64,000 nt of DNA from Zygnema cylindricum (lineage: Eukaryota > Streptophyta > Zygnematophyceae > Zygnematales > Zygnemataceae): the NCBI GenBank assembly GCA_037447655.1, contig JBBHKE010000990.1, positions 1 through 64,000 of the forward strand, read 5' to 3'. The translations under genes were made by a program, and so were the position numbers. The notes beneath the pieces were generated by a model. It made no database searches, had not been told where the DNA came from, and saw nothing but the letters and a program-made list of their open reading frames with translations. Of the stretch, positions 33,910 to 44,489 are shown piece after piece; positions within the stretch are counted from its first letter, which is position 1; each line of letters opens with the position of its first letter.

Positions 33910-34070
33910 CTCCCTTAAAGCTTTAGACTCAGTATGTCAAGGCAGCTACGATGTGGAACTAGCGTAGTATCGCAGCATAGTAACTTAGCGATTTAGCAAG
34001 TCACCTAGTCTCAATACATCCCCGTTATTGAACTAGCGCAACATGGCAGTATAGCAGTGTAGCAACTCAA
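33910..34070 (-). repeat. GC-element repeats upstream of the C 3' LTR
   Basis: Contains ACTAGCG(T/C)A, CGCAGCATAG, GCAACATGGCAGTATAGCAG and similar iterated words. The same words recur near 55680-55720 and in the tandem block 63540-63785. Confidence 0.5.
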
Positions 34071-34580
34071 CTATTCACTTAATCCCACTGCATCCCTACA
34101 ATACTTTAACTTGGGAGCAGGAAGAGTTTTAGGGAGCATATCTGCAATCATTTTAGCATCTGGCAGATAACATAACTTAATTACTGTAGAGAAAACTTTT
34201 TCTCTTACAAAAGGTAATCTTACATCCATGTGCTTGCTTTTGAAGTGATGACTCGGGTTATAAGCAATGACAATGGCAGCCTTGTTATCACACCAGATCA
34301 CCTGTGGACCAACCTGCATGTATCCTAATTCTTGCAACATGAATTTCACCCATAAGTGTTCTTTGAGGGCATTGCACGTTGCCATATAGTCTGACTCCAT
34401 TGTTAATTGTGCCATGACCTTTTGAAGTTTGCTGCTCCAACAGCAAGTCTCGTTCCCAATTTGTAAAACAAATCTCGTGGTAGATTTTTGGCTTGGCATG
34501 TCGCCATAGCTTGCATCACTCCATGTTGGCAGCTTCACTTCTCCTCTGCCTAGTGTGAGTTTGAGGTCTTTGGTTCCCAC
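34071..34580 (-). pseudogene. Copia RNase H (element C), 169 codons open
   Basis: A single frame spans the whole domain: TWSDASYGDMPSQKSTTRFVL, CCWSSKLQKVMAQLTMESDYM, ALKEHLWVKFMLQELGYMQVG, WCDNKAAIVIA, HHFKSKHMDVRLPFVREKV, IADMLPKTLPAPKLKYC and a C-terminal GLSE. The family's E-A-E-Y reads E-S-D-Y. This is the best preserved RNase H here, but the RT upstream of it is broken. Confidence 0.9.
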
Positions 34581-35763
34581 TAAGTATCTTAAAACTCTTT
34601 TTGCTGCATCACGATCAGATTTCCTCGGATTCTTTAGACTTTTGTTCAGTACCCCAACTGCTGCAGCTATATCCGGCAGGTACAGTTCATTAAATATATT
34701 AAACTTCCCACTATCTGTCTGTAAGGTATCACTCTCATAGAATCATCCTCCCCTGACTCAAAAATGTCACTGACAATAACACCCACTTTTTTTCTTCCCC
34801 CTCCAACTTATGTCAAAACTCCATTGGTCTTACACACCCTTATGCCCCCCGCGTTCCATATTTATCTAACTTGTTTCCAATAGCCTCCTTTTGAGTCAAT
34901 TTTATTAATCTGTTTTTCTTGTCCCTCTCTACCTTCATACCCAAAATATATTTTGCCTCACCGATGTCTTTCATCTCGAAGTGTGAGTTTAAAGCAATTT
35001 TAAATTTGTAAATTTCAGCCATTGATTTGCTAACTAATAGTAAATCATCTACATACACCGCTATGTAGACTATTTCATCCTCACCTTTTAAAACATAGAC
35101 GGAGTGATCAGAACTTATCCTTTTAAATCATAGGCTAGTAAAGAATTCATCAAGCTTTACATTCCATTGCCTAGGGGCATGTTTTACGCCGTACAAAGAT
35201 TTTAGCAATTTACATACTAAGTATTCTTTTCCTAGTTCTGCATACATATCAGACTGTTGCATGTAAATAGTCTCCTCTAGTTCTCTAGGCAAAAAGGCCG
35301 TCTTTACATCCATGTGATGTATTTCTATATCTTCTATAGCACCTACAGACAACAAAATCTTAACTGTCGAAAATCTTACAACAATAGAAAACGTTTCTTC
35401 AAAATCAATTCCTTTTTTTTGATTATATCCCTATGCCACAAGTCTAGCCTTATATCGTTCAATGGTATTATATGGATTTAACTTTACCTTGAATACCCAT
35501 TTGCTGCCGATCGCTTTTCGATCTGGAGGATGGTCCATAAGCTCCCATGTCTAAGCCTCCATGATTGACTTCATTTCATCGTTTGCCGCCTCGATCCATT
35601 GATTCCGCTCCAGTGATGAGAAGGCTTCCCGAATGTTTTGAGGCTCCCTTGAGGCTGCCAAGTAGGCAAAGTGAGAACTTGCTTGCAGGCGGCTACTTGA
35701 TCTTTTTCCCCCCGGAAAATCAGAGGCTGAAATTGTCGGATCCCGTGCGTTGCGCTTGTTCCA
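34581..35763 (-). pseudogene. Copia reverse transcriptase (element C), broken
   Basis: Frames 34840-35058 (MYVDDLLLVSKSMAEIYKFKI, DIGEAKYILGMKVERDKKN) and 35128-35355 (IEIHHMDVKTAFLPRELEETI, VCKLLKSLYGVKHAPRQWNVK) hold the C-terminal and middle parts with an intact YVDD. The N-terminal part (YKARLVAxG, ETFSIVV-like) is readable to about 35540 with stops, followed by the linker up to the B insertion. Confidence 0.86.
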
Positions 35764-36830
35764 TGTAGAAATTAATGGTCATTTTAAAGTATTTTCTAGG
35801 TCTAAATAGAAATATAGAAAGAAGCCGAGGCAGTCTACCGTTAACTTCTCTCTCCAACTCTCAAACTTGTCGCAATCACTGAGTAATTGAAGAGGAAGCT
35901 AGAGCCATGGCTACCTAGGCTATCGAGAGGTTTACGGGAAATATATATATCGGTTTAATTACCGTTAGGGGTTTATTTAGCTAAAAGAATATGTGATGCC
36001 CCCAGGATTTGATCGTGGTACCTGCCGGACGTTAAGGCCGGTAGCCGCTAGCCTTATCCGTTAAGTCTAGACAAAATGTTACGTACTATAGGGTTTGATA
36101 TTTAGTTAAACATTAATATGTAGGATAACTCATTTAACTGCAACATTTTACGCGAGACATAGATCCAGTAATGTAAAAGTACGGATTACGATACGGATAA
36201 GAAACGAATACCGCGCATTTATTTCTTTAGCGAAACGAATAGCGCGCATGTATTTATTACAGCTATGATTAAATGTGAATTTAATCGGAGGGTCGGAATT
36301 TACGCCGAGATCGCGGAAGAGGATTTCGGTGGTTTTTGGTCATCGCCACATGGGATGACAAGTGGCGAAATGACATTGGATCGCAGCATCTCCGAGGATT
36401 AAGGGAGCGAATCCGGATATACCACGTGTCGACATTTGGCCATGTCTTACATTGTCCGTACAAAAAGTACACCGGCAGCTCTACTTTTGTGTACGAAACT
36501 GTAATCTGATTAGCTTCATACATCAGTAAATAGAGTTTGTGAGAGAAATAGAACTTAAAAGAATTAGGAGATTGGACCCTCTCTCCCAGAGAGCTTCTAT
36601 AGAAAAGGTCAACTTTAACCCTCCATAACTTACTGCTCAGGGGAGCAAATTCAGAGATACTTTTTGCTATCGACTCAGGAGAGTCTTGGCTTTACAAGGG
36701 TGAAGGTGGTTAGAGTTATTGTTTGCCAGGGTGGCCGTTGTTCTTGATGAAACACAAAAGGGTCAAGGTTATATTAGAGGCTTCTTGGAAGCTGTCCTTT
36801 CTGAGGACTTATGGAGGTCTCAGAGTTTCA
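35764..36830 (+). repeat. 5' LTR of element B
   Basis: 1067 bp, TGTAGAAATTAATGG to CAGAGTTTCA. CACGTG at 36423-36428, followed by CCGTACAAAAAGTACACCGG near 36457-36476. It pairs with 39989-41052. Confidence 0.92.
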
Positions 36831-36845
36831 GGTTATGGGCCCACC
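36831..36845 (+). other. Perfect half-tRNA primer-binding site (element B)
   Basis: GGTTATGGGCCCACC abuts the LTR end. It is exactly complementary to the GGUGGGCCCAUAACC of the plant initiator tRNA-Met anticodon stem-loop as I recall that tRNA. The ATG at 36835-36837 is the gag start. Confidence 0.78.
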
Positions 36846-37960
36846 CTCTAGGGTACCAATCTTTAATGATATTGGCTCCATATACCGAGAAAGTATGATG
36901 ATAGAAGCTCTATGCGAAAAAAGGTTTTGGGGGATAGTGAGTTGACGGTTGGGGTGTCCATCAAGTCTTGGAATCCCTTCAAGGTTTGGAGGAAGCATAT
37001 TCACCAGGAAAGAGGATTTACCTTCAACGGAGGAAACAAAGGAAGGAGATTTGGTGGATAAAGGAAAGGAGAAAAAGACGACCACACCAATAGCAACTGG
37101 TTCGCCATTCATGTCACCTATTCCGAGGAACGAAGAGAATGATATTGAAACCAGGGACTTCAACAATATGGCGGCAAAGCACTTTATCCTACGCCACCTC
37201 ACTTAAAGACTTGCATGTCCTCATTTGCAGGTAGTAAGGGCATCCGATCTTTGGATGGCTTTCATACAGATGTACTCAAGTGGTACGATTCAGCAATAAC
37301 AGTTGGCTGATCAGAAAGTTAAGGAGTATGTATACAAAGCGGGGAAGATGTTGGATTTTTGCAATGAGCTTTCTACACTCTTCATGGAGCTAGAGAGTGC
37401 GAAAAAGATTTTAGTGAAAAAGAAAAGGTTAATTGTTTACTGATGAAGTTACCCGATGAGTCCGAGAACAAAGTCAACCGAGTGCAGGACTTGCCGGACT
37501 CAAGGTGGATATGGAACTCAGTGGTAGTGATGATTCTCGTTCGGGAGAATACGATTGAGATCCGAAGGGGAGGAAAGAGTAGCTAAACCTTTGCAATTTC
37601 GACCGATTGGAGGAACAAGTATTCCCGGAAACCAGTCGAAAACTATAGGGGGAGGGAGCATAAAAATCAGACCGACGAGTTCGAACTAAGGGCTCCCAAA
37701 GGTTTATGTCATTTTTGTAAAAAACCGGGGCACTATATGGTAGAGTGCACTAAGCTAACCGAGCTTCGGTTAAAGGAGGGGCAGACCGATGGTACCCGAA
37801 AGGAAAGAAAAAGACCCTTGTGACACGAGTACATGAGGCGGAATCCGAGGACGAGGACGATGAGCTTTTTTTAGATGAGGAGTAGGAGGCGAAATACGAG
37901 GTCAAATTTCCACGAAGGCAGATATGTGCTTATAATGTATTGAAAGGTGAAGCAGGCTAG
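36835..37960 (+). pseudogene. Copia gag (element B)
   Basis: It starts M-G-P-P-S-R-V-P in the PBS, then an acidic and proline-containing region (frame 36949-37206) ending NMAAKHFILRHLT at the capsid. Capsid sequence follows with stops (QQLADQKVKEYVYKAGKMLDF, KEKVNCLLMKLPDES with a shift). The zinc knuckle CHFCKKPGHYMVEC is intact near 37705-37750. A stop at about 37205 and later shifts disrupt it. Confidence 0.85.
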
Positions 37961-39185
37961 ATTGTAGATTCAGGTGCCTCCATGAACTTGTGTAAGGATA
38001 GGCACCTGTTTACTACGATAAGAAAGATTCCCACCGTAGAAATAAAGTACAAGGATGGGGGAATAATCACCACTACTCTTGTAGGATCGGCAGATCTGAA
38101 AGTGTTAGTAGAAGGAAAGACATCCATAGTAACATTCTCCGATGTATTGTTTATTCGAAGCCGAACAAAACCTCATCTCTACATCTATATTAGACGATAA
38201 GGGTTTTTTTATTAGCACTAGAGAAGGAGTCTTTATTGCTTCTTTTAATGAGGGTGTCTATTTCATTGCTGAGAAAGGTAGCCATGGGATGTTTAGGCTG
38301 ATTTTAAGTAATGAAACAAAGAAACTTTATTATGTTGGTGTTTATGATATTATGATGTGGCATAACAGTCTTGGGTATGTGAATCTAGATAAGTTAAGAG
38401 AGATGAAAAAGATGGGAGTGGTGGAAAGGATTCGGTTCAGTGAGAGTGATAACATAAGTGATTGTAGTGGATGTGCTCAAGGTAAAACACACAGATTACC
38501 CTTTCCTAAAACAGCCACCTATAAGGGAGAAAAAATTCTAGATCTAGTACATACAAATATTTGGGGACCGGCTAAAGTGCCCTCACCGAGGAGGAAGAGA
38601 TTTATGATGACTATCACTGATGATTGGTCTCGGTATTCCCGTGTGTATTTTTTGAAAAAAAAGTCAGAAGCTCAGGATTGTTTGAGACAATATAAAACAT
38701 GGAGTGAAAAACTCCATGAAACTCTAATCAAAAGAGTAAGCAGTGACAATGGTGGGGAGTATACTTCTAACCAGTTTGAGGATTTTCTGAGGGAAGATGG
38801 AGTCCAACACCAAAAGACAGTTCTAGAAAACCGAGAACAGAATAGGGTAGCTGAAAGGTTAAATAGAACACTAAGCGATAGTGCTATATTATGTTGTCAG
38901 ATAAAAAGATACGAAAAGGTTTTTGGGCAAAAGCAATAATTGCGCTAATTATTTCAAAAATAGAGTACTTACTTCAGCTATAAAAGATCAAACACCTTAT
39001 GAGAGATGGACAGGCCCGAAGCCAGACATATCTCACTTATAGGTTTTCGGCAGTCAAGTATTCAGTCTAGATAAAGATCGGTCTAATTGGAAGCTAGATC
39101 ATAAAGGAAAACTGGGATACTTATTAGGATATGATGAGGATGTTAAAGGATATAGAGTTTATGATCTAATAAGGGAAGATGTAAT
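37961..39185 (+). pseudogene. Copia protease and integrase (element B)
   Basis: The protease active site IVDSGASMN is intact near 37960-37986 and runs on in frame 37982-38200. Frame 38142-38939 (265 codons) holds SLGYVNLDKLREM, CSGCAQGKTHRLPF, LVHTNIWGP, ITDDWSRYSRVYFLKKKSEA, VSSDNGGEY and NRVAERLNRTLSD. The first catalytic Asp of the integrase is Asn (HTN where HTD is usual). The second Asp and the Glu are kept. The C-terminal part (YERWTG, LLGYDEDVKGYRVYDL) continues with shifts to 39185. Confidence 0.88.
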
Positions 39186-39326
39186 ATAAAGATGTAAGGG
39201 AAAATATATTTTTGGAATTCAAGTTGAAAGAGACCGAAAAAGAAAGATTATAAGATTGACTCAAAATGAAGCAATAGGGAACATGCTTGAAAAAAGTTCA
39301 TACAGACTATTCCTTACAAGCAAGTA
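39186..39326 (+). pseudogene. Deletion junction: integrase tail fused to late RT (element B)
   Basis: After REDVI of the integrase tail the sequence jumps to KYIFGIQVERDRKRKIIRLTQ, which lies after YVDD in RT. More than 1 kb of RT, including YVDD, has been lost relative to K. Confidence 0.82.
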
Positions 39327-39975
39327 GTGGGAAGTCTAATCTATTTTATGAATTGTACCCGGCCAGATTTAGCTGAAGCTGTAGGAGTGCTGAGTAGAAG
39401 TCTAAATGCTCCCACTAAGAGGGATTGGGAGACAGCTAAGAGAGTCTTTAGATATTTGATAGGAACTAGGGATCTATGGTTGTATTTGGGTGGGGACAAT
39501 ACTGACATCACTACTTGGAGTGATGCCAGTTATGCAGATGCTCCGATGAGGAGATGCACTTCTGGATATGTATTATATGTGGGTGATGGGGCTTGCTGTT
39601 GGAGTAGCAAACAGCAAAAGGTTATTTCTCTGTCCACCATGGAGGCTGAGTATATGGCCCCTTGCTCTACTGTAAAAGAATTGATGTGGGTCAAGTCTTT
39701 GCTTGGTTAGCTTGGTCACCTTAAGAGTGGAATGCAACATTTTTTTTTGTGATAATCAAGCAGCAATCGCTATTTCTGCCAATCCTAAACATCATTCTAA
39801 AGCCAAACACATGGACATTAGACTCAGCTTTGTTAGAGAGAAAGTAGAAAACAAAATAATCAGTTTAGAGTTCCCACTAGATAGTGAGATGGTAGCAGAT
39901 ATGACCAAACGTGTGCCTTCCCCTAAGCTAATTTTCTGCAAGGAGAAGTGTGGTCTGAAATTAAAGATTGACTAG
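39327..39975 (+). pseudogene. Copia RNase H (element B)
   Basis: Frame 39327-39710: NCTRPDLAEAVGVLSRSLNAP, WSDASYADAPMRRCTSGYVLY, CCWSSKQQKVISLSTMEAEYM, ELMWVKSLL. Frame 39703-39975: FFCDNQAAIAISANPKHHSKA, SFVREKVENKIISLEFPLDSE, RVPSPKLIFCKEKCGL. The catalytic D, E and D positions are present. One frameshift near 39705 splits the domain. Confidence 0.9.
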
Positions 39976-39988
39976 AAAATAAGGGGAG

Positions 39989-41052
39989 TGTAGAAATTAA
40001 TGGTCCCTTTAAAGTATGTTGTAGGTCTAAATAGAAATATAGAAAGAAGCCGAGGCAGTCTACCTCTAACTTCTCTCTCCAACTCTTAAACTTGTCGCAA
40101 TCACTGAGTAATTGGAGAGGAAACTAGAGCCATGGCTACCTAGGCTATCCAGAGGTTTACGAGAAATATATACATCGGTTTAATTACCGTTAGGGGTTTA
40201 TTTAATAAATTAATATGTGATGCCCCAAGGATTTGATCCTGATACCTGCCGGACGTTAAGGCCGGTAGCTGGTAGCCTTATCCGTTCAGTCTAGACAAAA
40301 TGTTACGTACTATAGGGTTTGATATTTAGTTAAACATTAGTACAAAGAATAATTCATTTAATTGCAACGATTACGCGAGACATAGATCCAGTAATGTAAA
40401 AGTACGGATTACATTACGGATAACAAACGAATACCGCGCATATATTTCTTTAGCGAAATGAATACCGCGCATGTATTTATTACGGCTATGATTAAATGTG
40501 AATTTAATCGGACGGTCGGAATTTACGCCGAGATCGCAAAAGAGGATTTCGGTGGTTTTTGGTCATCGCCACATCGGATGACACGTGACGAAATGACATT
40601 GGATCGCGGCATGTGCGAGGATTAAGGGAGCGAATCCGAATATACCACGTGTCGACATTTAGGCAATGTCGTACAATGTCCGTACAAAAAGTACACCGGC
40701 AGCTCTACTTTTGTGTACGAAAATGTAACCTAATTGGCTTCATACATCAGTAGATAGAGTCTGTGAGAGAGATAGGACTTAGAAAAATAAGGAGATTAGA
40801 CCCTCTCTCAGAGAGCTTTTCTACAAAAGGTCAACTTTGACCCTCCATAACTAACTGCTCAGGGGAGCAAATTCAGAGATTCTTTTTGGTATCGACTCAA
40901 GGGAGTCTTTCCTTTACAGGGGTGAAGGTGATCAGAATTATTGTCTACCAGGGTGGCAGCTGTTCTTGCTGAAACACAAAGGGGTCAGGGTTATCCTAGA
41001 GGCTTATTGGAAACTGTCCTTTTTGAGGACTTATGGAGGTCTCAGAGTTTCA
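39989..41052 (+). repeat. 3' LTR of element B
   Basis: 1064 bp, TGTAGAAATTAATGG to CAGAGTTTCA, with CACGTG at 40582-40587 and 40646-40651. It is preceded by the purine tract. Confidence 0.92.
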
Positions 41053-41300
41053 TTGCGCTGGTTGCAATCTGTAGGCAATGATTGCTCTGGCTCCACTTTT
41101 AAATGAATTTGTTTGGGATCATGATTATTTTCCAACTCTTGTGATACCACTTGTGAATTTTGCATCTGTGGGACAATATTATGGATGCTATCTAAAATGA
41201 AATAATCTTGTACTTCTTGTTGATTCTGTTGCTTTGTCATTTTAAACTAGTCTATCGAGTCTAGTTCATCTTTGACAACAATGTTCCTTACTACAATAAT
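41053..41300 (-). pseudogene. Integrase-RT linker of element C
   Basis: Frame 41031-41240 gives a Gln/Asn-rich linker (MTKQQNQQEVQDYFILDSIHN, KVEPEQSLPTDCNQRN) between integrase and RT of C. Its downstream continuation lies on the other side of element B. Confidence 0.65.
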
Positions 41301-41303
41301 ATT

Positions 41304-42520
41304 CTACCTCTCAAAAACAAAGACTCTATAACCTTTAGAGTGATCATCATATCCTAATAGAATGCCCAGCGATCCCTTATGTTCCATTTTCCATTCATCA
41401 TTAGAAGTATCCAATATTAAGCATTTACATCCAAAGACTTTGAAATGATTAACATCCGGTTTTCTAACCGTCCAAATCTCAAAAAGAGTGGTTTCTAGCG
41501 ATCTTGAACCTATCCTATTTTTGATATAAACTGGACAATTTAATACTTCAGCCCAGAATTTCGGATCCATGTTCTTATCCGCAAGCATGGACCTAGAGCC
41601 TTTTGTGATAGTCGTATTTAGTCTTTCTAGGACCCCATTTTGTTCCGAAGAGTATGGAACAGTTAGTTTGTGACTTATACCTTCCTTGAGTAAGAAGTTT
41701 TCAAACTCTTTTGACGTAAATTCCCCTTCATTTTCCGATCTGAGCTCCAAAATTGGTAAACTGTGTAGTTTTTCCGCCCACGCTTTGTAATGTTGAAATG
41801 ATTGAACACTTCACTCTTGGCTTTCATGAAGTAGACTTTAATGAACCTCGAAAAATCATATGTAAACGTAACCATATATTTCATCCCCTCGGCAGATGGT
41901 ACCTCTACAGGGCCGATAACATCAAAATGTATGAGTTGCAAAAGTTTGGTAGATTTATATTTAGACTCTTCTAGAAACGGTATTTTGTGTATTTTTCCTA
42001 ATGCACAACCATCACACGTTTTAGGTGGCTGATTTGACAGAGTGACTACTTCTATTTTACCAGCATTGACCATCTTTTTTATACTTTTATAGTTCACATG
42101 GCCTAATCTTTTATGCCACAGCTCATCTGAGGATAATGCACCGAAATAGAAAACATCATTTTCTTTATTATCGTGCATATCCATTCGATACATTTTGCTA
42201 GCATCTTTAGTTCCTATAACGGCAATCTTTCCACTTTTGTTAACAACTTGTCTGCCATGTTCCAAATTGACCTCAAACCCTTTACTCTCTACCAAAGAAG
42301 TTGAAAACATTTTTTTCTTAAAATCTAGGACATAGGGAACATTATCAAGAGTTCTCTCAACTGCCTTACCCTCTACATCAACTAGCAAGCAGACATCACC
42401 TACAGCCGGCGACTTCAAACTCATTCCACATGCATAGTAGATATTTTTCTCCGGTGTTGATTTCAGATTTTTTAAAACTGCATTGTTCCAGCACATGTGG
42501 GCTGATGCTCCCATGTTCAT
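41304..42520 (-). pseudogene. Copia integrase with protease tail (element C)
   Basis: Frame 41675-42520 (281 codons) begins at the protease active site, which reads NMGASAHMCW: the catalytic D-S is N-M. The protease fold end (NVPYVLDFKKKMFSTSLVESK), the zinc finger (HKRLGHVNYKSIKKM, CDGCALGKIHKIPF) and the first catalytic Asp (LIHFDVIGPVEVPSAEG) follow. Frame 41304-41750 continues with RSENEGEFTSKEFENFL, where the second catalytic Asp is Glu, NGVLERLNTTI (Glu kept) and KVFGCKCLILDTSNDEWKME. One frameshift near 41700 joins the two. Confidence 0.9.
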
Positions 42521-42523
42521 TAT

Positions 42524-43231
42524 TTATCCATTGTCTTTTGCGCCCTCCAATGCTACCGCCATAGCAAATAGATCATCATCCTCCTTGTTAGAGAGTGAAA
42601 GAGACTCATCCTGATCAGATGAAGATGCCGAGAAGAGTGCATTTCCTCGTTGTGAAGATCCCGTGGTGCCTTGATGAAGTTGGTTCTGGTGCCATCCAAG
42701 ACTGTACAAACCTGTTTTATTAGCTTTCTTAAGTTTAGGACAAAGTTTATATCCATGACCTTTTCTTACAATAAAAACAAGCATTGAAAGACTGTCTATT
42801 TCCTCTTTGATGAAACTGTTTAGACTGATTATGATTCTCATTAAACTCATTTGTCTGCTGAATAAATTGATCTTTTCTGTCAAATTTTGTGCTAAATGCC
42901 TCTATTTGTTTTTCACCATTAAGAATTTTAGAGTTTGCTTCTTCTTCTAATATCAAATTAATAGTTAACTGTAGTGTCTAGCTAGCTTTATCTTTATGAT
43001 TTAGCCCATCAGACGCTGCTTTCATAATAGTAGGAAGACCTCTCATTAGCAAAACAGACTGCTGAAACTGAGGAAAAGATCCACAGACAGACATACAGGT
43101 GCGGGCGTGGTGAGCCTTTAAAGGTTCCATATCCCAACCCATAACATCATCATCATCCCCACCCACCGTAGCTTCTAGTTCCAACTCCGCTAGCTTTTGC
43201 AGTAGCTCTTGTTTCTTCCGTTTAACTTTTT
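42524..43231 (-). pseudogene. Copia gag (element C), 5' part replaced
   Basis: Readable pieces: SVLLMRGLPTIMKAASDGLNH (capsid end, matching MILMRGLPTIYKEASEQFKRL in M), GEKQIEAFSTKFDRKDQFIQ, and the zinc knuckle split over two frames as CFYCKK and GHGYKLCPKLKKAN near 42730-42790. Above about 43140 the sequence (KRKKQELLQKLAELELEA) no longer matches M, and from 43232 it is F-family sequence in the opposite orientation. Confidence 0.77.
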
Positions 43232-43420
43232 GAGCTACAGTCAGAGCAAGGGTCCGTGAGGAGGATCTTAGACGTAGGGTAGCCAAATTGGCAGCCATCG
43301 CTGCCAGCTATTGTCTATGTTGCTGGATACTATACCCTGGGGTCAACCTTGCTGGAGTTGATGGGGCTCGTTTGGGTCATCCAAGGTGCGACGCCCCCCT
43401 AGGTAGAGAAGCCAGAGGGG
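43232..43420 (+). repeat. Fragment of retroelement F, plus orientation
   Basis: Matches 49508-49690 (GAGCTACA, CCGTGAGGAGGATCTTAGA, TTGGCAGCCATCGC, GCTCGTTTGGGT, GGTGCGACG). In F this segment lies between the zinc knuckle and the protease. It ends where sequence in the opposite orientation begins. Confidence 0.75.
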
Positions 43421-44000
43421 AAGAGGATTTAGTGCAGTTTCTCCTCCACCGATGAACAACGTATACTACATCATTTCTTTTGGAACGCCATTTTTGCGGA
43501 AACATTCCACTTTTTTGTGCCCCATGAAACCACAAGCTTTTCATTTGGAGCCTTCAACGTTATATTTGTTTCTGATCTCATTAGATATTTGGGCATCATT
43601 AAACTTGGGAAGTTTTATTTGCCTCAGCTGAGCTTAAGACATTTTTGTTGTTTCTGCCAGGGAAGTTTGACGGTAAGTGTCCTTGTTCACTGGTGTTTCC
43701 TCTCCCCCAACTTCTTTGTTCCGTCACTGCCCGAGTCCTTCAGACGTTCCTTCTCCAATTTTTCTGTTGCCAGCTGCCCAGTCCTCGACGCCTTTCTCCA
43801 ATTCTTTCTGTTTGATGTCAGTTTCCAGTTTGAGTTTTCAAAGGCAAAGCTTCCACCTATGGTGTGTTTGTTGGCAATTGAGGCAATTATACATAAAATC
43901 TCGGTTATCAATCCCAATTGCGCGTTTTGTCCCGCTGTCAACCACGTGCCCCTTTAAGCTTCTGAAATCTTAGTTTAGCTTTTTCCTCCTAGTTCGGAGG
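43421..44000 (-). pseudogene. F-family gag with zinc knuckles, minus orientation
   Basis: The reverse complement matches 48940-49490. One knuckle reads CLNCQQTHHRWKLC. The second reads stop-K-A-C-G-F-M-G-H-K-K-V-E-C, with TGA at the first zinc position. The same TGA is present in the plus-strand copy at 49348. The long plus-strand frames over this stretch are antisense shadows. Confidence 0.75.
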
Positions 44001-44489
44001 TTTCACGGCGAACTTGTACCACCGGTGTTGCAGGTTGCTTTTTTTCCCCTTCAACTGTGGATGAAGTGTCGTAAACTTTGTCGTCACTAGAGAAATGTTT
44101 AGTGGATTAACCGGCGAATTTTTTGACTGACAATCCACTTATCCTGAGTAGTTTGTTCTGTCTCAATCATGACTGGCCGCCATTCGAAAATCCTCCACTT
44201 TTCAACAAGAATCTCTAAGATTCCCGCCTTTTTTCACCACATTAATTGCATGTCGCCCACTTCATGGCTTTATTACATCTATTTACTTAGGTGTTATTTT
44301 TTTAGGATTTGTTAGCGAAAAATTGTTAGTTAATCAACATTGATGACGAGGCAATATCTTATTCTCTTACTGTAGTGGTTGAATTTGATCTTGCTGAAGT
44401 AACAACCAAAAAAAGAAGGGAAGACAATGAAAGAAAACTGGAAAAATATCAAAGCATAAAATAAAAAAATCAAAATCAAAAGATAAAGC
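44001..44489. other. No recognisable feature
   Basis: A C/T- then A-rich stretch without long frames or matches elsewhere in the window that I can see. By position it could be more distal F gag in minus orientation. Confidence 0.35.

Larger units (their letters stand above)
35764..41052 (+). mobile_element. Copia element B, nested in element C
   Basis: 5.3 kb, plus strand: LTRs 35764-36830 and 39989-41052, a perfect PBS at 36831-36845, gag, protease, integrase, a remnant of RT, RNase H, and the purine tract AAAATAAGGGGAG at 39976-39988. The RT core is deleted, so it cannot be autonomous. The flanking 5-mers (TTCCA left, TTGCG right) do not match. Host sequence on the two sides instead shares a longer imperfect TTGCGCT-GTT word. 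The LTR pair is less diverged than that of A. Confidence 0.9.
32909..43231 (-). mobile_element. Copia element C, split by element B and missing its 5' end
   Basis: 3' LTR 32909-33909, then RNase H and RT (33910-35763), interruption by B (35764-41052), then the IN-RT linker, integrase, protease and gag (41053-43231). The two halves are colinear and on the same strand. The linker near 35650-35763 matches that of element M at 57400-57500. The 5' LTR and gag start are missing: gag gives way to F-family sequence at about 43232. Confidence 0.85.

Noticed and set aside
35759-41066. TTGCGCT-GTT words on both sides of B as a long target duplication
   Set aside because: They are imperfect, longer than 5 bp and not directly adjacent to the LTR end on the left. 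The adjacent 5-mers differ, so I did not call a duplication.
43517-43957. 146-codon plus-strand frame
   Set aside because: It is antisense to the F gag zinc-knuckle region. The minus strand reads the conserved CCHC words and matches 48940-49490.
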